Shown: piece after piece, positions 16,188 through 24,690 of the stretch
Layout of the letters: every line of letters begins with the position of its first letter
Position numbering within the stretch: position 1 is the stretch's first letter
Assembly (NCBI GenBank): GCA_040756515.1
Contig: JBFLYW010000016.1
Location: 1 to 64,000 of the forward strand
Length of the DNA stretch: 64,000 nucleotides
Reading direction: 5' to 3'
Source of the DNA: DSXH01 sp020724325
GTDB lineage: Bacteria > Bacteroidota > Ignavibacteria > Ignavibacteriales > Melioribacteraceae
The notes under the pieces: generated by a model
Database searches by the model: none
Seen by the model: the letters and a program-made list of their open reading frames with translations, nothing else
What the model was told of the DNA's origin: nothing
Position numbers and translations under genes: made by a program

Positions 16188-18071
16188 TTATGCTAAGGGT
16201 AATTTTATCGAAAATGTTGTTCCTTTGTCTATTTCACTTTCAACATCAATTGTTCCGTTGTGATTATCAATTATTCCCCACACAATTGCCAGCCCAAGCC
16301 CTGTTCCTTTCTGACCTTTGGTTGAAAAGAATGGTTCAAATAGTCTTGGAATATGTTCTTGAGGAATACCGCATCCGGAATCTTTAATTTTTATTTCAAC
16401 AAACTTTCTATCTCCTCGGCAATCAATATATTCCCATTTCTGCCAGTTATCATTAAATGCTGCGCATCCAAGCAGATGCCCTTGATTTGGAATTATAATT
16501 TTATAAACAGGTCCATTGCATTCCGGGCATTTTTCATTTTTATCAATTAATGAAACATCACATAAAGGGCAGTATAGACTAATTGAATTATTGCCTGATA
16601 AGCTGATCCCGAAGAAATGTCTATTATTTCCATAAACAGGGTCCATATTCATAAAACCCTCAACTCCATTCGATTTTATTTTCAATTGAATTGAAGGCAG
16701 ACCGCCAATTTTAAATTCCTTGTAAACAAGATTATGATTTTTTGAACAAACCGCAGATTTTAATTGAGTATTACCTTTTGGAGGTAAGCTTGTTAATCTT
16801 GTTCTTATTTCGATTGAGCCGCCGTTTGTTCCAATTGCATCAATAGCGTTGAGTAGCAGATTTAAACAAACTTGCTGTATCTGGTTTGCATCCGCCGTTA
16901 CTTTTGAAATTTGATCGTTAAGCTCCGTAGTAAGATTTATTCTACTGTATTTTAATTGATTGTTAACAACACTAATAGCCCGCTTAATAACTTCGTTAAT
17001 ATCTACCTGATGCTTTTTGGGAGTTGATTGACGCGCAAAATCGAGAAGACCTTTAACAATTTCTCTGCTTCGCATTGTTTCTCTAACAATAACATTCAAG
17101 TCCTCCTGCATTTGCGGGTTATCTTTTGTCCGCTTTAATAGATAGCTGCTGTACGTTAGAACTCCTGTTAAAGGATTATTAATTTCATGGGCTACACCGG
17201 CAGCAAGTCTTCCGAGCGATGCCATTTTATCCGATTGAACAAGCTGGAGTCTTGTTTCATCCAGCCGGTTAATCATCTTATTGAATGAATGACCAAGATA
17301 ACCCAGCTCGTCTGTCCCCAAATCGGTTATTGCATAATTAAGATTTCCAAGTGCAACTTCATTTGTAGCTTTTACTAGTTCTTTAACGGGTCTGTCAACC
17401 CATCTCTTAACGAACAGTCCAATTATCAATCCGATAGCTATTACAGATACAACTGCAAATAGTAATACTCGCACCTGATTATTAATCAGCTGCTGGTCAA
17501 TTTCATTAAGTGAAATACTTACATCAAGAACACCCAGAACAGTAGCTTCCTTTGGGTGAGCATGACAATCAGCTAACCAGCAAGATTTTTCGTTGTAGAT
17601 TGGATTTATAATTCCCATTATTCGTGTCGAATCAGGATGAAGTCTAAATAATCTGGTTCTATCTTTCATAGGTAATTTTTCGAGCGGTTTATTCTCGGCA
17701 TGGCACGCATAACAACTCTCGGCTTTTTTATCAAGCATCTGTCCAATTTCTTCTTTCTTTCTTGAGTAAATGATCATCCCTTCTTTGTTTAGAATTCTAA
17801 CATCGTAAATTGTCGGGTCTTTGCCAATCGTCATTATTGTTTCCTGAATATGATTCCGGTCGTTGAACAACATACTATATCTGGTGCTGTTCTTAACCGT
17901 CTCGCTTAACTGATTTGCATGTCTTTCAACCTCGGAAAGCAATACATCACTCTGCGACTTAATGTTGAAATACGAATAAACTCCTATAATTACTACTGCT
18001 GTAAAGCTTACAACAATAGTAAGTTTAAGACTGATTCTTTTAAAAATTCCTATTTCATTCAGACTTTTCAT
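16188..18071 (-). CDS. Haem-sensing histidine kinase with zinc-ribbon insert
   Basis: 627 residues. Helices at about 16-35 and 200-220 bracket a periplasmic sensor with a haem motif CYACH (120-124) and a CX4CH, CWLADCH (164-170), so the sensor probably binds c-type haem. HAMP and HisKA follow (GVAHEINNP, His about 295). The ATPase domain has its N box (NLLLNAIDAIG) and its G boxes (DSGCGIP, GTGLGLAIV), but an insert of about 130 residues lies between them (about 427-557). It holds a CX2CX10CX2C zinc-ribbon pattern (CPLC...CPEC) and other cysteines. The gene starts two bases after the 13-haem cytochrome stop and ends against the next receiver gene. Confidence 0.93.
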   Translation of the reverse strand: MKSLNEIGIFKRISLKLTIVVSFTAVVIIGVYSYFNIKSQSDVLLSEVERHANQLSETVKNSTRYSMLFNDRNHIQETIMTIGKDPTIYDVRILNKEGMIIYSRKKEEIGQMLDKKAESCYACHAENKPLEKLPMKDRTRLFRLHPDSTRIMGIINPIYNEKSCWLADCHAHPKEATVLGVLDVSISLNEIDQQLINNQVRVLLFAVVSVIAIGLIIGLFVKRWVDRPVKELVKATNEVALGNLNYAITDLGTDELGYLGHSFNKMINRLDETRLQLVQSDKMASLGRLAAGVAHEINNPLTGVLTYSSYLLKRTKDNPQMQEDLNVIVRETMRSREIVKGLLDFARQSTPKKHQVDINEVIKRAISVVNNQLKYSRINLTTELNDQISKVTADANQIQQVCLNLLLNAIDAIGTNGGSIEIRTRLTSLPPKGNTQLKSAVCSKNHNLVYKEFKIGGLPSIQLKIKSNGVEGFMNMDPVYGNNRHFFGISLSGNNSISLYCPLCDVSLIDKNEKCPECNGPVYKIIIPNQGHLLGCAAFNDNWQKWEYIDCRGDRKFVEIKIKDSGCGIPQEHIPRLFEPFFSTKGQKGTGLGLAIVWGIIDNHNGTIDVESEIDKGTTFSIKLPLA

Positions 18072-18072
18072 T

Positions 18073-19194
18073 TTAACGCTTTATTAATTTCCCGGGTAAA
18101 TCCTTAGGATAAGTTAAATCATCATGGCAATCGCTGCAAACAGGATTAGAATATGATTTGTCTTTATGACAGCTTTCGCAATCAAGTTCGCTATGTGTTT
18201 CATCCAATACTAATCCGGTTTTTTTATGATCAAAATTAGCCCAGCTCCAAATTCCGTGGCAAGTTACGCAGTCTTTATTTAATCCTGTAAATTTAGCTGG
18301 AGTAGTGTGGCATCTTGCACAGGTTAACTTAGAATGGAATTTAGATAAATCGAACCCGGTAGAAATTTTGTGATTAAACCGATCGGCTTCCCTGTTCGAA
18401 TGACAAAATGAACAATTTGTTTTAACATCGTGACAGCTCGAACATCTTTTATGTTGCTCTGCAAAAGTTCTTTCTGGCTCTGCCGGTTTCTTTATTTGTG
18501 AATGGCACTTTGCACAGCTTTCATTTGAATGGCATTGTGCGCATTCAATTCCAAAAAAGTCCGTATGATCGTTATGATAAAATGTTACAAACTTACCTTT
18601 ATCGGTTTTTGTATTGTATAAAATTTTATTTGGAGTTTTTACTTCCGGATGAATTTTTTTTGTCTTTTCATCTTTCACTTTAACGGGTTTTAAGTCTGCT
18701 TTTTCTTTTAGAACATGACAATCATTACAATCGGTTTTGCCGCTCCATGATCTGTGACAGTTAATACATTGCTGGTGATAAGCGCCTTTTAGGTCGGGCT
18801 TACTTATATCATTTCTTTTTCTAGATACCTCGTGGCAGTCAGAACACCCAATTACATTGCCGGGAGGATTATAGTGGTGACAGGTTTTGCATCCGCCGGT
18901 CATTGCAGACATTTCAGCATGCGCCAAATGAGAAAACTTAACCGGTGCATAGATATCTGTATCGCGTAATTTATCAATTACTAATATTTGCGGTCCTTCT
19001 TCCGGCTTCTGGTCGATTCTAATTAAGTTTTCTCTAGGGCAAGGTTTAAGACACGGATTCTCTTTAGTAGGGATATTACAGGAATGACAATTAGAGCACG
19101 ATAAATTGAGATTTGCATGCGAGCTGTTTAATTTAGATTGACTATGGATTAGTATTGGAGTTAAAACTAATAACGCTATTATTATTTTTTTCAT
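18073..19194 (-). CDS. Tridecahaem c-type cytochrome
   Basis: 373 residues with a signal peptide (KKIIIALLVLTPILIHSQ). I count thirteen CXXCH motifs. Just after the first there is an unusual cysteine-rich stretch, HSCNIPTKENPCLKPCPREN, with three cysteines not in haem motifs, which might hold a further metal centre. The gene is three bases after the NrfD-type gene, so the protein is the likely periplasmic haem subunit of the ferredoxin/NrfD complex, in the manner of Hmc or ACIII-type complexes. An AGGAG site precedes the ATG. Confidence 0.92.
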   Translation of the reverse strand: MKKIIIALLVLTPILIHSQSKLNSSHANLNLSCSNCHSCNIPTKENPCLKPCPRENLIRIDQKPEEGPQILVIDKLRDTDIYAPVKFSHLAHAEMSAMTGGCKTCHHYNPPGNVIGCSDCHEVSRKRNDISKPDLKGAYHQQCINCHRSWSGKTDCNDCHVLKEKADLKPVKVKDEKTKKIHPEVKTPNKILYNTKTDKGKFVTFYHNDHTDFFGIECAQCHSNESCAKCHSQIKKPAEPERTFAEQHKRCSSCHDVKTNCSFCHSNREADRFNHKISTGFDLSKFHSKLTCARCHTTPAKFTGLNKDCVTCHGIWSWANFDHKKTGLVLDETHSELDCESCHKDKSYSNPVCSDCHDDLTYPKDLPGKLIKR

Positions 19195-19196
19195 TG

Positions 19197-20432
19197 CTAA
19201 ACACTCCTAATAGAGAATTTTGCTTTGGTTCCGGAATGCTGCGGAACGCTAACAATTGGGAATATCATTACAAATGCTCTAAAGAGTAATATTTCGAGTG
19301 CGATAAATCCTGCAGTAACAGAAATTTCTCCGATGGATGGGAAATAGTTCTGGAATTGATAAGGAGGATTGTAAGCAACAATAAAATTATTTATTCTATT
19401 CAAAAATACTCCGAAGATTACTAGGAATGCAGCTAATGTTAATCCGAGAGGAGATTTATGAATTTGAGGCGACATAAACAGTCTTAACGGAACAATAACA
19501 CCTATAACAATCTCTATTACGAACATAACACTTGCAGTATTGAATTCAGTCAAGTAAACAAATGTTTGCCTAATTACCATATCGCCCAATTTAAATGATA
19601 AGTAAATTCCCAGCAGCGGAGCAACCATATTTCCAAGATTAGACATAATAGTTGTTTCGGGTTTCAAACGAAATGACTTTGAAGTTAAGTAGGATTCAAA
19701 AATAACCATCGGAAATCCTACAGCCATAGCAGAGAGCAAGAACAAAAGGGGGAGGATTGGCGTCTGCCATAAAGGATGCATTTTAGGTCCGGCAATTATC
19801 ATCAATGTTCCTAATGAAGATTGATGTAAGCAAGAAAGAACAACTCCTGCAATAATGAAAATAAACATTGTTTTATCTAACCCTCTATCAAGCGCTCTTA
19901 AGAGCTTATCTATAGTAATATTAAATCGTTTTAATAATCCGGGAAGGTTAACTCTTCCTATAAATCTTTCAGAAACTATCGGCAGAAATTCAATGTAGAG
20001 AACCGTTAAATAAATCATAACACACATACCAACTTCAAACAAAGCCGAGTTACCGTTCCACATAATGAGAGGATGCCATATGTAATAATATCGTCCGAGG
20101 TCAATAGCAACGCTTATAGCAACAAAAGTATAGCCGAGCAATGCAGTTAATAAAGCTGGTCTGGTAATTAAATGATATTCCTCTTTGTGCATAATATGCC
20201 CAAGCGCTGCAGTTGTGAATCCTCCGGCAGCAAGTGCAACACCGGCAGCTACATCAATACCAATCCATATTCCCCACGGAAATTCATTCGATAAATTGGT
20301 TACTGCACCAAGTCCAAATATTAACCGCGCTATAACAAATAGAATTCCGACTGCAGCTACAAAAGAAAGAATAATTACAGTTGGTGTAAAATATCTTCTT
20401 GGCAGAGGTACAGGTTTCATTTTCTCACTCAT
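19197..20432 (-). CDS. NrfD/HybB-family integral membrane subunit
   Basis: 411 residues with about ten membrane helices. The N-terminal half (FPWGIWIGIDVAAGVALAAG, TRPALLTALLGY, DLGRYYYIWHPLIMWNGNS) is typical of HybB and other long NrfD/PsrC proteins, which hold a quinone site and have no haem of their own. It should exchange electrons between menaquinone and the Fe-S subunit, whose gene overlaps it by eight bases upstream, and the 13-haem cytochrome downstream. No hydrogenase catalytic genes are near, so the name HybB describes family only. A GAGGT site precedes the start. Confidence 0.93.
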   Translation of the reverse strand: MSEKMKPVPLPRRYFTPTVIILSFVAAVGILFVIARLIFGLGAVTNLSNEFPWGIWIGIDVAAGVALAAGGFTTAALGHIMHKEEYHLITRPALLTALLGYTFVAISVAIDLGRYYYIWHPLIMWNGNSALFEVGMCVMIYLTVLYIEFLPIVSERFIGRVNLPGLLKRFNITIDKLLRALDRGLDKTMFIFIIAGVVLSCLHQSSLGTLMIIAGPKMHPLWQTPILPLLFLLSAMAVGFPMVIFESYLTSKSFRLKPETTIMSNLGNMVAPLLGIYLSFKLGDMVIRQTFVYLTEFNTASVMFVIEIVIGVIVPLRLFMSPQIHKSPLGLTLAAFLVIFGVFLNRINNFIVAYNPPYQFQNYFPSIGEISVTAGFIALEILLFRAFVMIFPIVSVPQHSGTKAKFSIRSV

Positions 20433-21342
20433 GGTGTACCTCTTTATTTTTATCTGATTCGGCTTTCTTTTTATTAATCCACATTACAGCACCAAGTAAA
20501 GCGTAAAGAGCAACCGGGGGGACAAAGTAAGCGAAAATTCCATGCTGAATTGCCTCGCTAACGCCTGGAGCTGTATTAGTTCCTAATTTTGGAAATTGAA
20601 GCTCTGCAAAATCTTTGTTTGCAAGATAGAGCCAGCTGGTTCCGCCAACTTCAAACTCACCGTAAACATGATTAATGTAACGATTTGGGTAAAGACCAAT
20701 CTTTTGGTGTGCACGGTCTACTAAGGATTTTCTCTTTCCATAAGTGAGAACTTCCATAGGACAAATTTCAACGCAAGCCGGAAGTTTTCCTTCCGTTGTT
20801 CTTTCAAAACAGAAGTCGCATTTGCGAATATCAGGATGCCATGCTTTTTCAAATTCAAATGCGGGAATTTGGAACGGACAAGCTACCATACAATAACGGC
20901 ATCCAATACATTTATCGCTATCCCAAATAACTGAACCATTTTTCTCTTTTGAGAATGCACCAACAATACAAGCAGAAACACAAGCCGGTTTATCACAATG
21001 CATGCATTGTACTTTTACATTAATTGAAAACTGCTCGGTTTCTAAAGGCGAATATTCATTTACAATAGTTAATGCTTTTGCATCCGGTCTGCGCATCTTT
21101 TCAAATACTGATCTGTCGCCATAAGTTTCAATCGGTTCTGTGGGTAAACCGTGAGCTGTTTTGCATGCCCATTCACATTTTCGGCAGCCAATACATATGG
21201 TTGTATCAATCAATACTCCCATTCGGTTTTCATCTAATACATAATCTGGTTCGGCTTTTACTGCCTTTGTTGAAAGTCCCGCGATTCCTGCACCTAATAA
21301 AGCGGATCTTTTTAGAAATTTTCTTCTGGATTCATTTATCAT
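20425..21342 (-). CDS. Tat-exported 4Fe-4S ferredoxin subunit (HybA/HmcB type)
   Basis: About 305 residues. The start is set at 21342, where GGAGGT stands four bases before the ATG; the longer frame from 21411 lacks a site. The N-terminus has a twin-arginine signal (SRRKFLKRSALLGAG). Four groups of cysteines follow (CIGCRKCEWACK, CMHCDKPACVSAC, CIGCRYCMVACPF, CDFC...CVEIC), so four [4Fe-4S] clusters are expected. A C-terminal helix (VPPVALYALLGAVMWI) anchors it to the outer face of the inner membrane. It is the first gene of the 21342-14224 block and couples the NrfD protein to periplasmic haems. Confidence 0.94.
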   Translation of the reverse strand: MINESRRKFLKRSALLGAGIAGLSTKAVKAEPDYVLDENRMGVLIDTTICIGCRKCEWACKTAHGLPTEPIETYGDRSVFEKMRRPDAKALTIVNEYSPLETEQFSINVKVQCMHCDKPACVSACIVGAFSKEKNGSVIWDSDKCIGCRYCMVACPFQIPAFEFEKAWHPDIRKCDFCFERTTEGKLPACVEICPMEVLTYGKRKSLVDRAHQKIGLYPNRYINHVYGEFEVGGTSWLYLANKDFAELQFPKLGTNTAPGVSEAIQHGIFAYFVPPVALYALLGAVMWINKKKAESDKNKEVHHE

Positions 21343-21415
21343 TAATACCTCCATAGATTCTAATCCAGTTTTAGTATACTCTGATTTGATTAATTGGAGT
21401 CTATTATCCATTTCT

Positions 21416-21444
21416 AACTTACAATTTTAGGAGAAGTTTGTCAA
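21416..21444 (-). promoter_or_regulatory. Possible sigma-70 promoter of the ferredoxin-NrfD operon
   Basis: A perfect TTGACA (- strand, 21444-21439) is followed after 17 bases by TAAGTT, a weak -10 box. It lies about 75 bases upstream of the ATG at 21342. Only the -35 half is convincing. Confidence 0.3.
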
Positions 21445-21530
21445 TTTAAAGAGTGGAGAAAATAGATTTCGGCTATTTTCTTGATTTTTTTTTATCTTCA
21501 TCTTCCAAATTTCAACATCAACTGTGATTT

Positions 21531-23582
21531 ATGCCGAAGAAAAGAGTTAAGAATATCGAACAACTTAGAGAGTTAATTAATAGTGTTGATGAAAACATTT
21601 TAAAATTGCTTTCAAAAAGAAGGGAACTTAGTAAAGAAGTGATTCTTTCAAAAGATACTACTAAGAGTCCTATAAGAGATCAGTCCAGAGAAGCGGAACT
21701 TCTTACACGGATAATTAAGATTGGTAAAAAAGAGGGGTTGGACTCTACTTACATTTCAAAAATTTTTGATAAAATTATAGAAGATTCTGTCCGGCTGCAG
21801 CAGAAGTATGTTCAATCGAAAAGCCCATCGGCTGAACGAAAGAAGAGTATAAATGTTGCAATTCAGGGCATTGAAGGATCGTATAGTTACCTTGCAGCAA
21901 AAAAATATTTTTCCAATTCAAAAGTGAAAATCAAATTCAACTTCAAAAAAAGGTTTGATGAAGTAACTACCTCCGTTGAAATAGGGGAATCCGATTTAGC
22001 ATTGCTTCCAATAGAGAATACAACTTCGGGGGGAATTAATGAAGTATACGATCTACTTTTACATACCTCACTTTCTATTATTGGTGAAGAAAAGTATAGG
22101 GTTAATCACTGTCTGGTTGGAATTGGTGACATACGGCTTGAGAAAATAAAAAAGGTTTATGCACACTATCAGGCAGCTTCTCAATGCAGCAAATTTATTG
22201 AGGGTATTTCCGGTGCATCAATTGAATATTTTGTTGATACTGCTATGTCGGTTCAGAAAGTTAAGGAGGAAAACAATTCCTACTTTACGGCTATTGCAAG
22301 TGAGGAAGCTGCTAAACTATTTGGTCTTAAAATTTTGGTTAGAAATATTGCAAATCAACAGGAGAATTATACACGGTTTATAGTAGTATCTAGAAAGCCG
22401 CAGATTGTAGACAAAAGAATACCATGCAAGACTTCGATAGTAATGGCTACATCTCAAATGCCGGGTTCTCTTGTAGAAGCACTTAGTGTATTTAAGAAAA
22501 ACAACGTCAATCTTACAAAACTTGAATCGAGACCAATAATAGGGAATGTATGGGAGGAAATGTTTTATCTCGATTTTGAAGGTAATGTTCAAGATGAATC
22601 TATTCAAAAATTACTTGATGAGTTTGGTCGATATGTTCGTTTTATGAAAGTTTTGGGGAGTTATCCATTTCAGGAACTTGTGAGAATAAAACTGGAACCG
22701 GGAAAAGTTGAGGATGGAGAATTCAAAAATATTGAAATAAAAAGTGATAAGATTGTTAAAGAGGCACCTCAAGTTGCATCTAAGAAAAACAAAAGTTACA
22801 GATTAGCAAGCAGAGATTATAAAAAGGAAGATACAGTTATAAAAGTTGGAGAAGTATTAATTGGCGGAAACAATTTTGTAGTAATAGCCGGACCATGTTC
22901 GGTTGAGTCCAGAGAAATGATATTGGAATGCGCACATGAAGTTAAGGAATTTGGCGGGCACATTTTACGCGGCGGGTGTTTTAAGCCGCGAACTTCTCCT
23001 TATAGCTTCCAGGGATTAGGATTAGATGCACTCGATGATCTTACTAAAGCCGGAAAATATTACGATATGCCGGTTGTTACAGAAGTTCTTGATACGCCGT
23101 CTGTTGCTATGGTTGCAAAAACAGCAGATATATTGCAGATAGGTGCGCGCAACATGCAGAATTTTTCGTTGTTGAAAGAGGTTGGTAAAACTCAACGACC
23201 GGTTTTATTGAAGCGGGGAATAATGGCATCTATTGATGAACTGTTAAATGCCGCCGAATATATTTTGTCTCAGGGTAATCGTCAGGTAATTTTATGCGAG
23301 CGCGGTATAAGAACATTTGAAACTGCAACCAGAAACACCCTTGATATTAGTGCAATTCCGGTGCTTAAGGAACTTACGCATTTACCAATTATTGTTGACC
23401 CTTCGCATGCTATCGGTCAACGTGATAAAGTAGCACCGCTTGCTAAAGCCGCAAAAATAGTTGGTGCTCATGGTATAATGATAGAGATTCATCCGGATCC
23501 TGAAAAAGCGTTAAGCGACGGAGAACAATCCCTCTATTTCAGTCAATATGAAATTTTGATGAAGGAATTGTCTAAATTGTAA
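21531..23582 (+). CDS. Chorismate mutase / prephenate dehydratase / ACT / DAHP synthase fusion
   Basis: 683 residues. Residues 1-95 are an AroQ-type chorismate mutase (LRELINSVDENILKLLSKRREL). About 105-290 are prephenate dehydratase (GIEGSYSYLAAKKYF, and ENYTRFIVVS with the TRF catalytic motif). About 300-375 are an ACT domain (MPGSLVEALSVFKKNN, ESRP), the phenylalanine sensor. About 430-683 are a type I-beta DAHP synthase (VVIAGPCSVES, RGGCFKPRTSPYSFQG, PVLLKRG, DPSHAIGQR). One chain thus holds the first step of the shikimate pathway and two steps towards phenylpyruvate, with an allosteric domain between them. It is transcribed away from the redox operon. No frameshift is seen between domains. 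Confidence 0.93.
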   Translation: MPKKRVKNIEQLRELINSVDENILKLLSKRRELSKEVILSKDTTKSPIRDQSREAELLTRIIKIGKKEGLDSTYISKIFDKIIEDSVRLQQKYVQSKSPSAERKKSINVAIQGIEGSYSYLAAKKYFSNSKVKIKFNFKKRFDEVTTSVEIGESDLALLPIENTTSGGINEVYDLLLHTSLSIIGEEKYRVNHCLVGIGDIRLEKIKKVYAHYQAASQCSKFIEGISGASIEYFVDTAMSVQKVKEENNSYFTAIASEEAAKLFGLKILVRNIANQQENYTRFIVVSRKPQIVDKRIPCKTSIVMATSQMPGSLVEALSVFKKNNVNLTKLESRPIIGNVWEEMFYLDFEGNVQDESIQKLLDEFGRYVRFMKVLGSYPFQELVRIKLEPGKVEDGEFKNIEIKSDKIVKEAPQVASKKNKSYRLASRDYKKEDTVIKVGEVLIGGNNFVVIAGPCSVESREMILECAHEVKEFGGHILRGGCFKPRTSPYSFQGLGLDALDDLTKAGKYYDMPVVTEVLDTPSVAMVAKTADILQIGARNMQNFSLLKEVGKTQRPVLLKRGIMASIDELLNAAEYILSQGNRQVILCERGIRTFETATRNTLDISAIPVLKELTHLPIIVDPSHAIGQRDKVAPLAKAAKIVGAHGIMIEIHPDPEKALSDGEQSLYFSQYEILMKELSKL

Positions 23583-23594
23583 AAAGAATGGAGT

Positions 23595-24146
23595 TTATAA
23601 TTTTTTCTGAATTTGAACATAGATTAAATAATAACTCGCACTTGTTTTTGTAAACGTTAATCCATAATCTAAACCGAGACCAAGATGAATCCCTTTCCGG
23701 TCAGATTCCGAAAAATCAATTCCGTATAATATATTGAATGAAGCACCCGGCTCCCATTCATTAATATCCCCAAACGTCCTGTCATTCAAATAGTTTAAGC
23801 CAACTCCCTGTTCAACGTAAAACAATTCATTCAAATCAACTCTTAAAACTCCCTTTATGTAATAAGATTTAATGAACGGATAATATCTTAGTTTACGACT
23901 CTCAGGAAGAAACCGCTCAAGTTTTTGAGAATAAGTAAATCCCATTCTAAATGTAAGATCATCTGCAAACCATGGAACCAAATCCAAATAAAACATAGAA
24001 CCCAGACTTGTAACCGACGGCGAATTCCCTTTTACCTCTCCAAGTCCAATTGAGACGCCGGCGTTTACAGATTTTATCTGTGCCGAACTATTAATGTGAA
24101 AAAGAGGAGCAGTCAAAAATGTGAGTAAAACTAATTTTGCTTTCAT
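23595..24146 (-). CDS. Small exported beta-barrel protein
   Basis: About 183 residues from the ATG at 24146, chosen because a signal peptide begins there (MKAKLVLLTFLTAPLFHINSSAQ); the longer frame to 24215 overlaps the upstream PspC gene. The mature part alternates amphipathic strands (NAGVSIGLGEVKGN, GIHLGLGLDYGLTFT, YYLIYVQIQKKL) and looks like an eight-stranded outer-membrane barrel. No ligand or enzyme motif is seen. Its 3' end faces that of the aromatic fusion gene across 12 bases. Confidence 0.75.
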   Translation of the reverse strand: MKAKLVLLTFLTAPLFHINSSAQIKSVNAGVSIGLGEVKGNSPSVTSLGSMFYLDLVPWFADDLTFRMGFTYSQKLERFLPESRKLRYYPFIKSYYIKGVLRVDLNELFYVEQGVGLNYLNDRTFGDINEWEPGASFNILYGIDFSESDRKGIHLGLGLDYGLTFTKTSASYYLIYVQIQKKL

Positions 24147-24159
24147 TGATTTATTTGTT

Positions 24160-24345
24160 CTAATTGTTTTGTTCGGTACGCGGTTGATTAGTAAACCATA
24201 AAATAATATAAACAACCAGACCCGGAATTATAAAAGTAATTAGAGTAAGAAAAATCCAAAATACTCTTACAAGAGTTTTATTAAGCCCAAAGTATAGAGC
24301 AATTCTGTAACATACACCGCCGATTATTTTATTTGAACCGCTCAT
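24160..24345 (-). CDS. PspC-domain protein
   Basis: 61 residues, nearly all one PspC domain: SGSNKIIGGVCYRIALYFGL followed by a long hydrophobic stretch (VFWIFLTLITFIIPGLVVYIILWF). PspC proteins sit in the inner membrane and take part in envelope stress responses. It starts 20 bases after the cupin stop region on the same strand. No PspA or PspF is visible in the window. Confidence 0.85.
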   Translation of the reverse strand: MSGSNKIIGGVCYRIALYFGLNKTLVRVFWIFLTLITFIIPGLVVYIILWFTNQPRTEQNN

Positions 24346-24365
24346 ACATACGACTTATTTAAATA

Positions 24366-24683
24366 TTAAAAATATACTGTAAGCCAGATACTTTTTTCTT
24401 TTGGGTCTGTATATTCAACTCTATGCTTTTTATTAGCGGGAATTATAAAAAAATCTCCCGGATTAATTTTAATTATAGAACCGTCATCAAAAGAAATTGT
24501 TGCGCTGCCGGAAATTAGAAGAACAAATTCATTTTTATCCTGATCATACCAAAAGTTTTTTGGTGAAGAATGACCACGGGAAACAATCCTTTCTAGTTTT
24601 ATAGAATCGTTTTGAAAGAGAATTTCGAGAAATTCCCCGTCAGCTTTTTCTGGAATATCCTTGAATAAATTTTTTACGATCAT
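24366..24683 (-). CDS. Cupin-fold protein
   Basis: About 105 residues starting at the ATG at 24683 (MIVKNLFKDIPEKADGE); the longer frame to 24818 would overlap the upstream gene heavily. The core has FWYDQDKNEFVLLISGSATI, NPGDFFIIPANKKHRVEY, a one-domain cupin of about the usual size for auxin-binding or epimerase-like cupins. The first metal motif is weak (D-x4-E, one H), so metal binding is uncertain. It begins eight bases after the TPP enzyme and is probably co-expressed with it. Confidence 0.8.
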   Translation of the reverse strand: MIVKNLFKDIPEKADGEFLEILFQNDSIKLERIVSRGHSSPKNFWYDQDKNEFVLLISGSATISFDDGSIIKINPGDFFIIPANKKHRVEYTDPKEKSIWLTVYF

Positions 24684-24690
24684 AACTTGA

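Noticed and set aside
19197..21342. Part of an uptake hydrogenase
   Set aside because: HybA/HybB-type subunits are present, but no large or small NiFe subunit or maturation gene is in the window.
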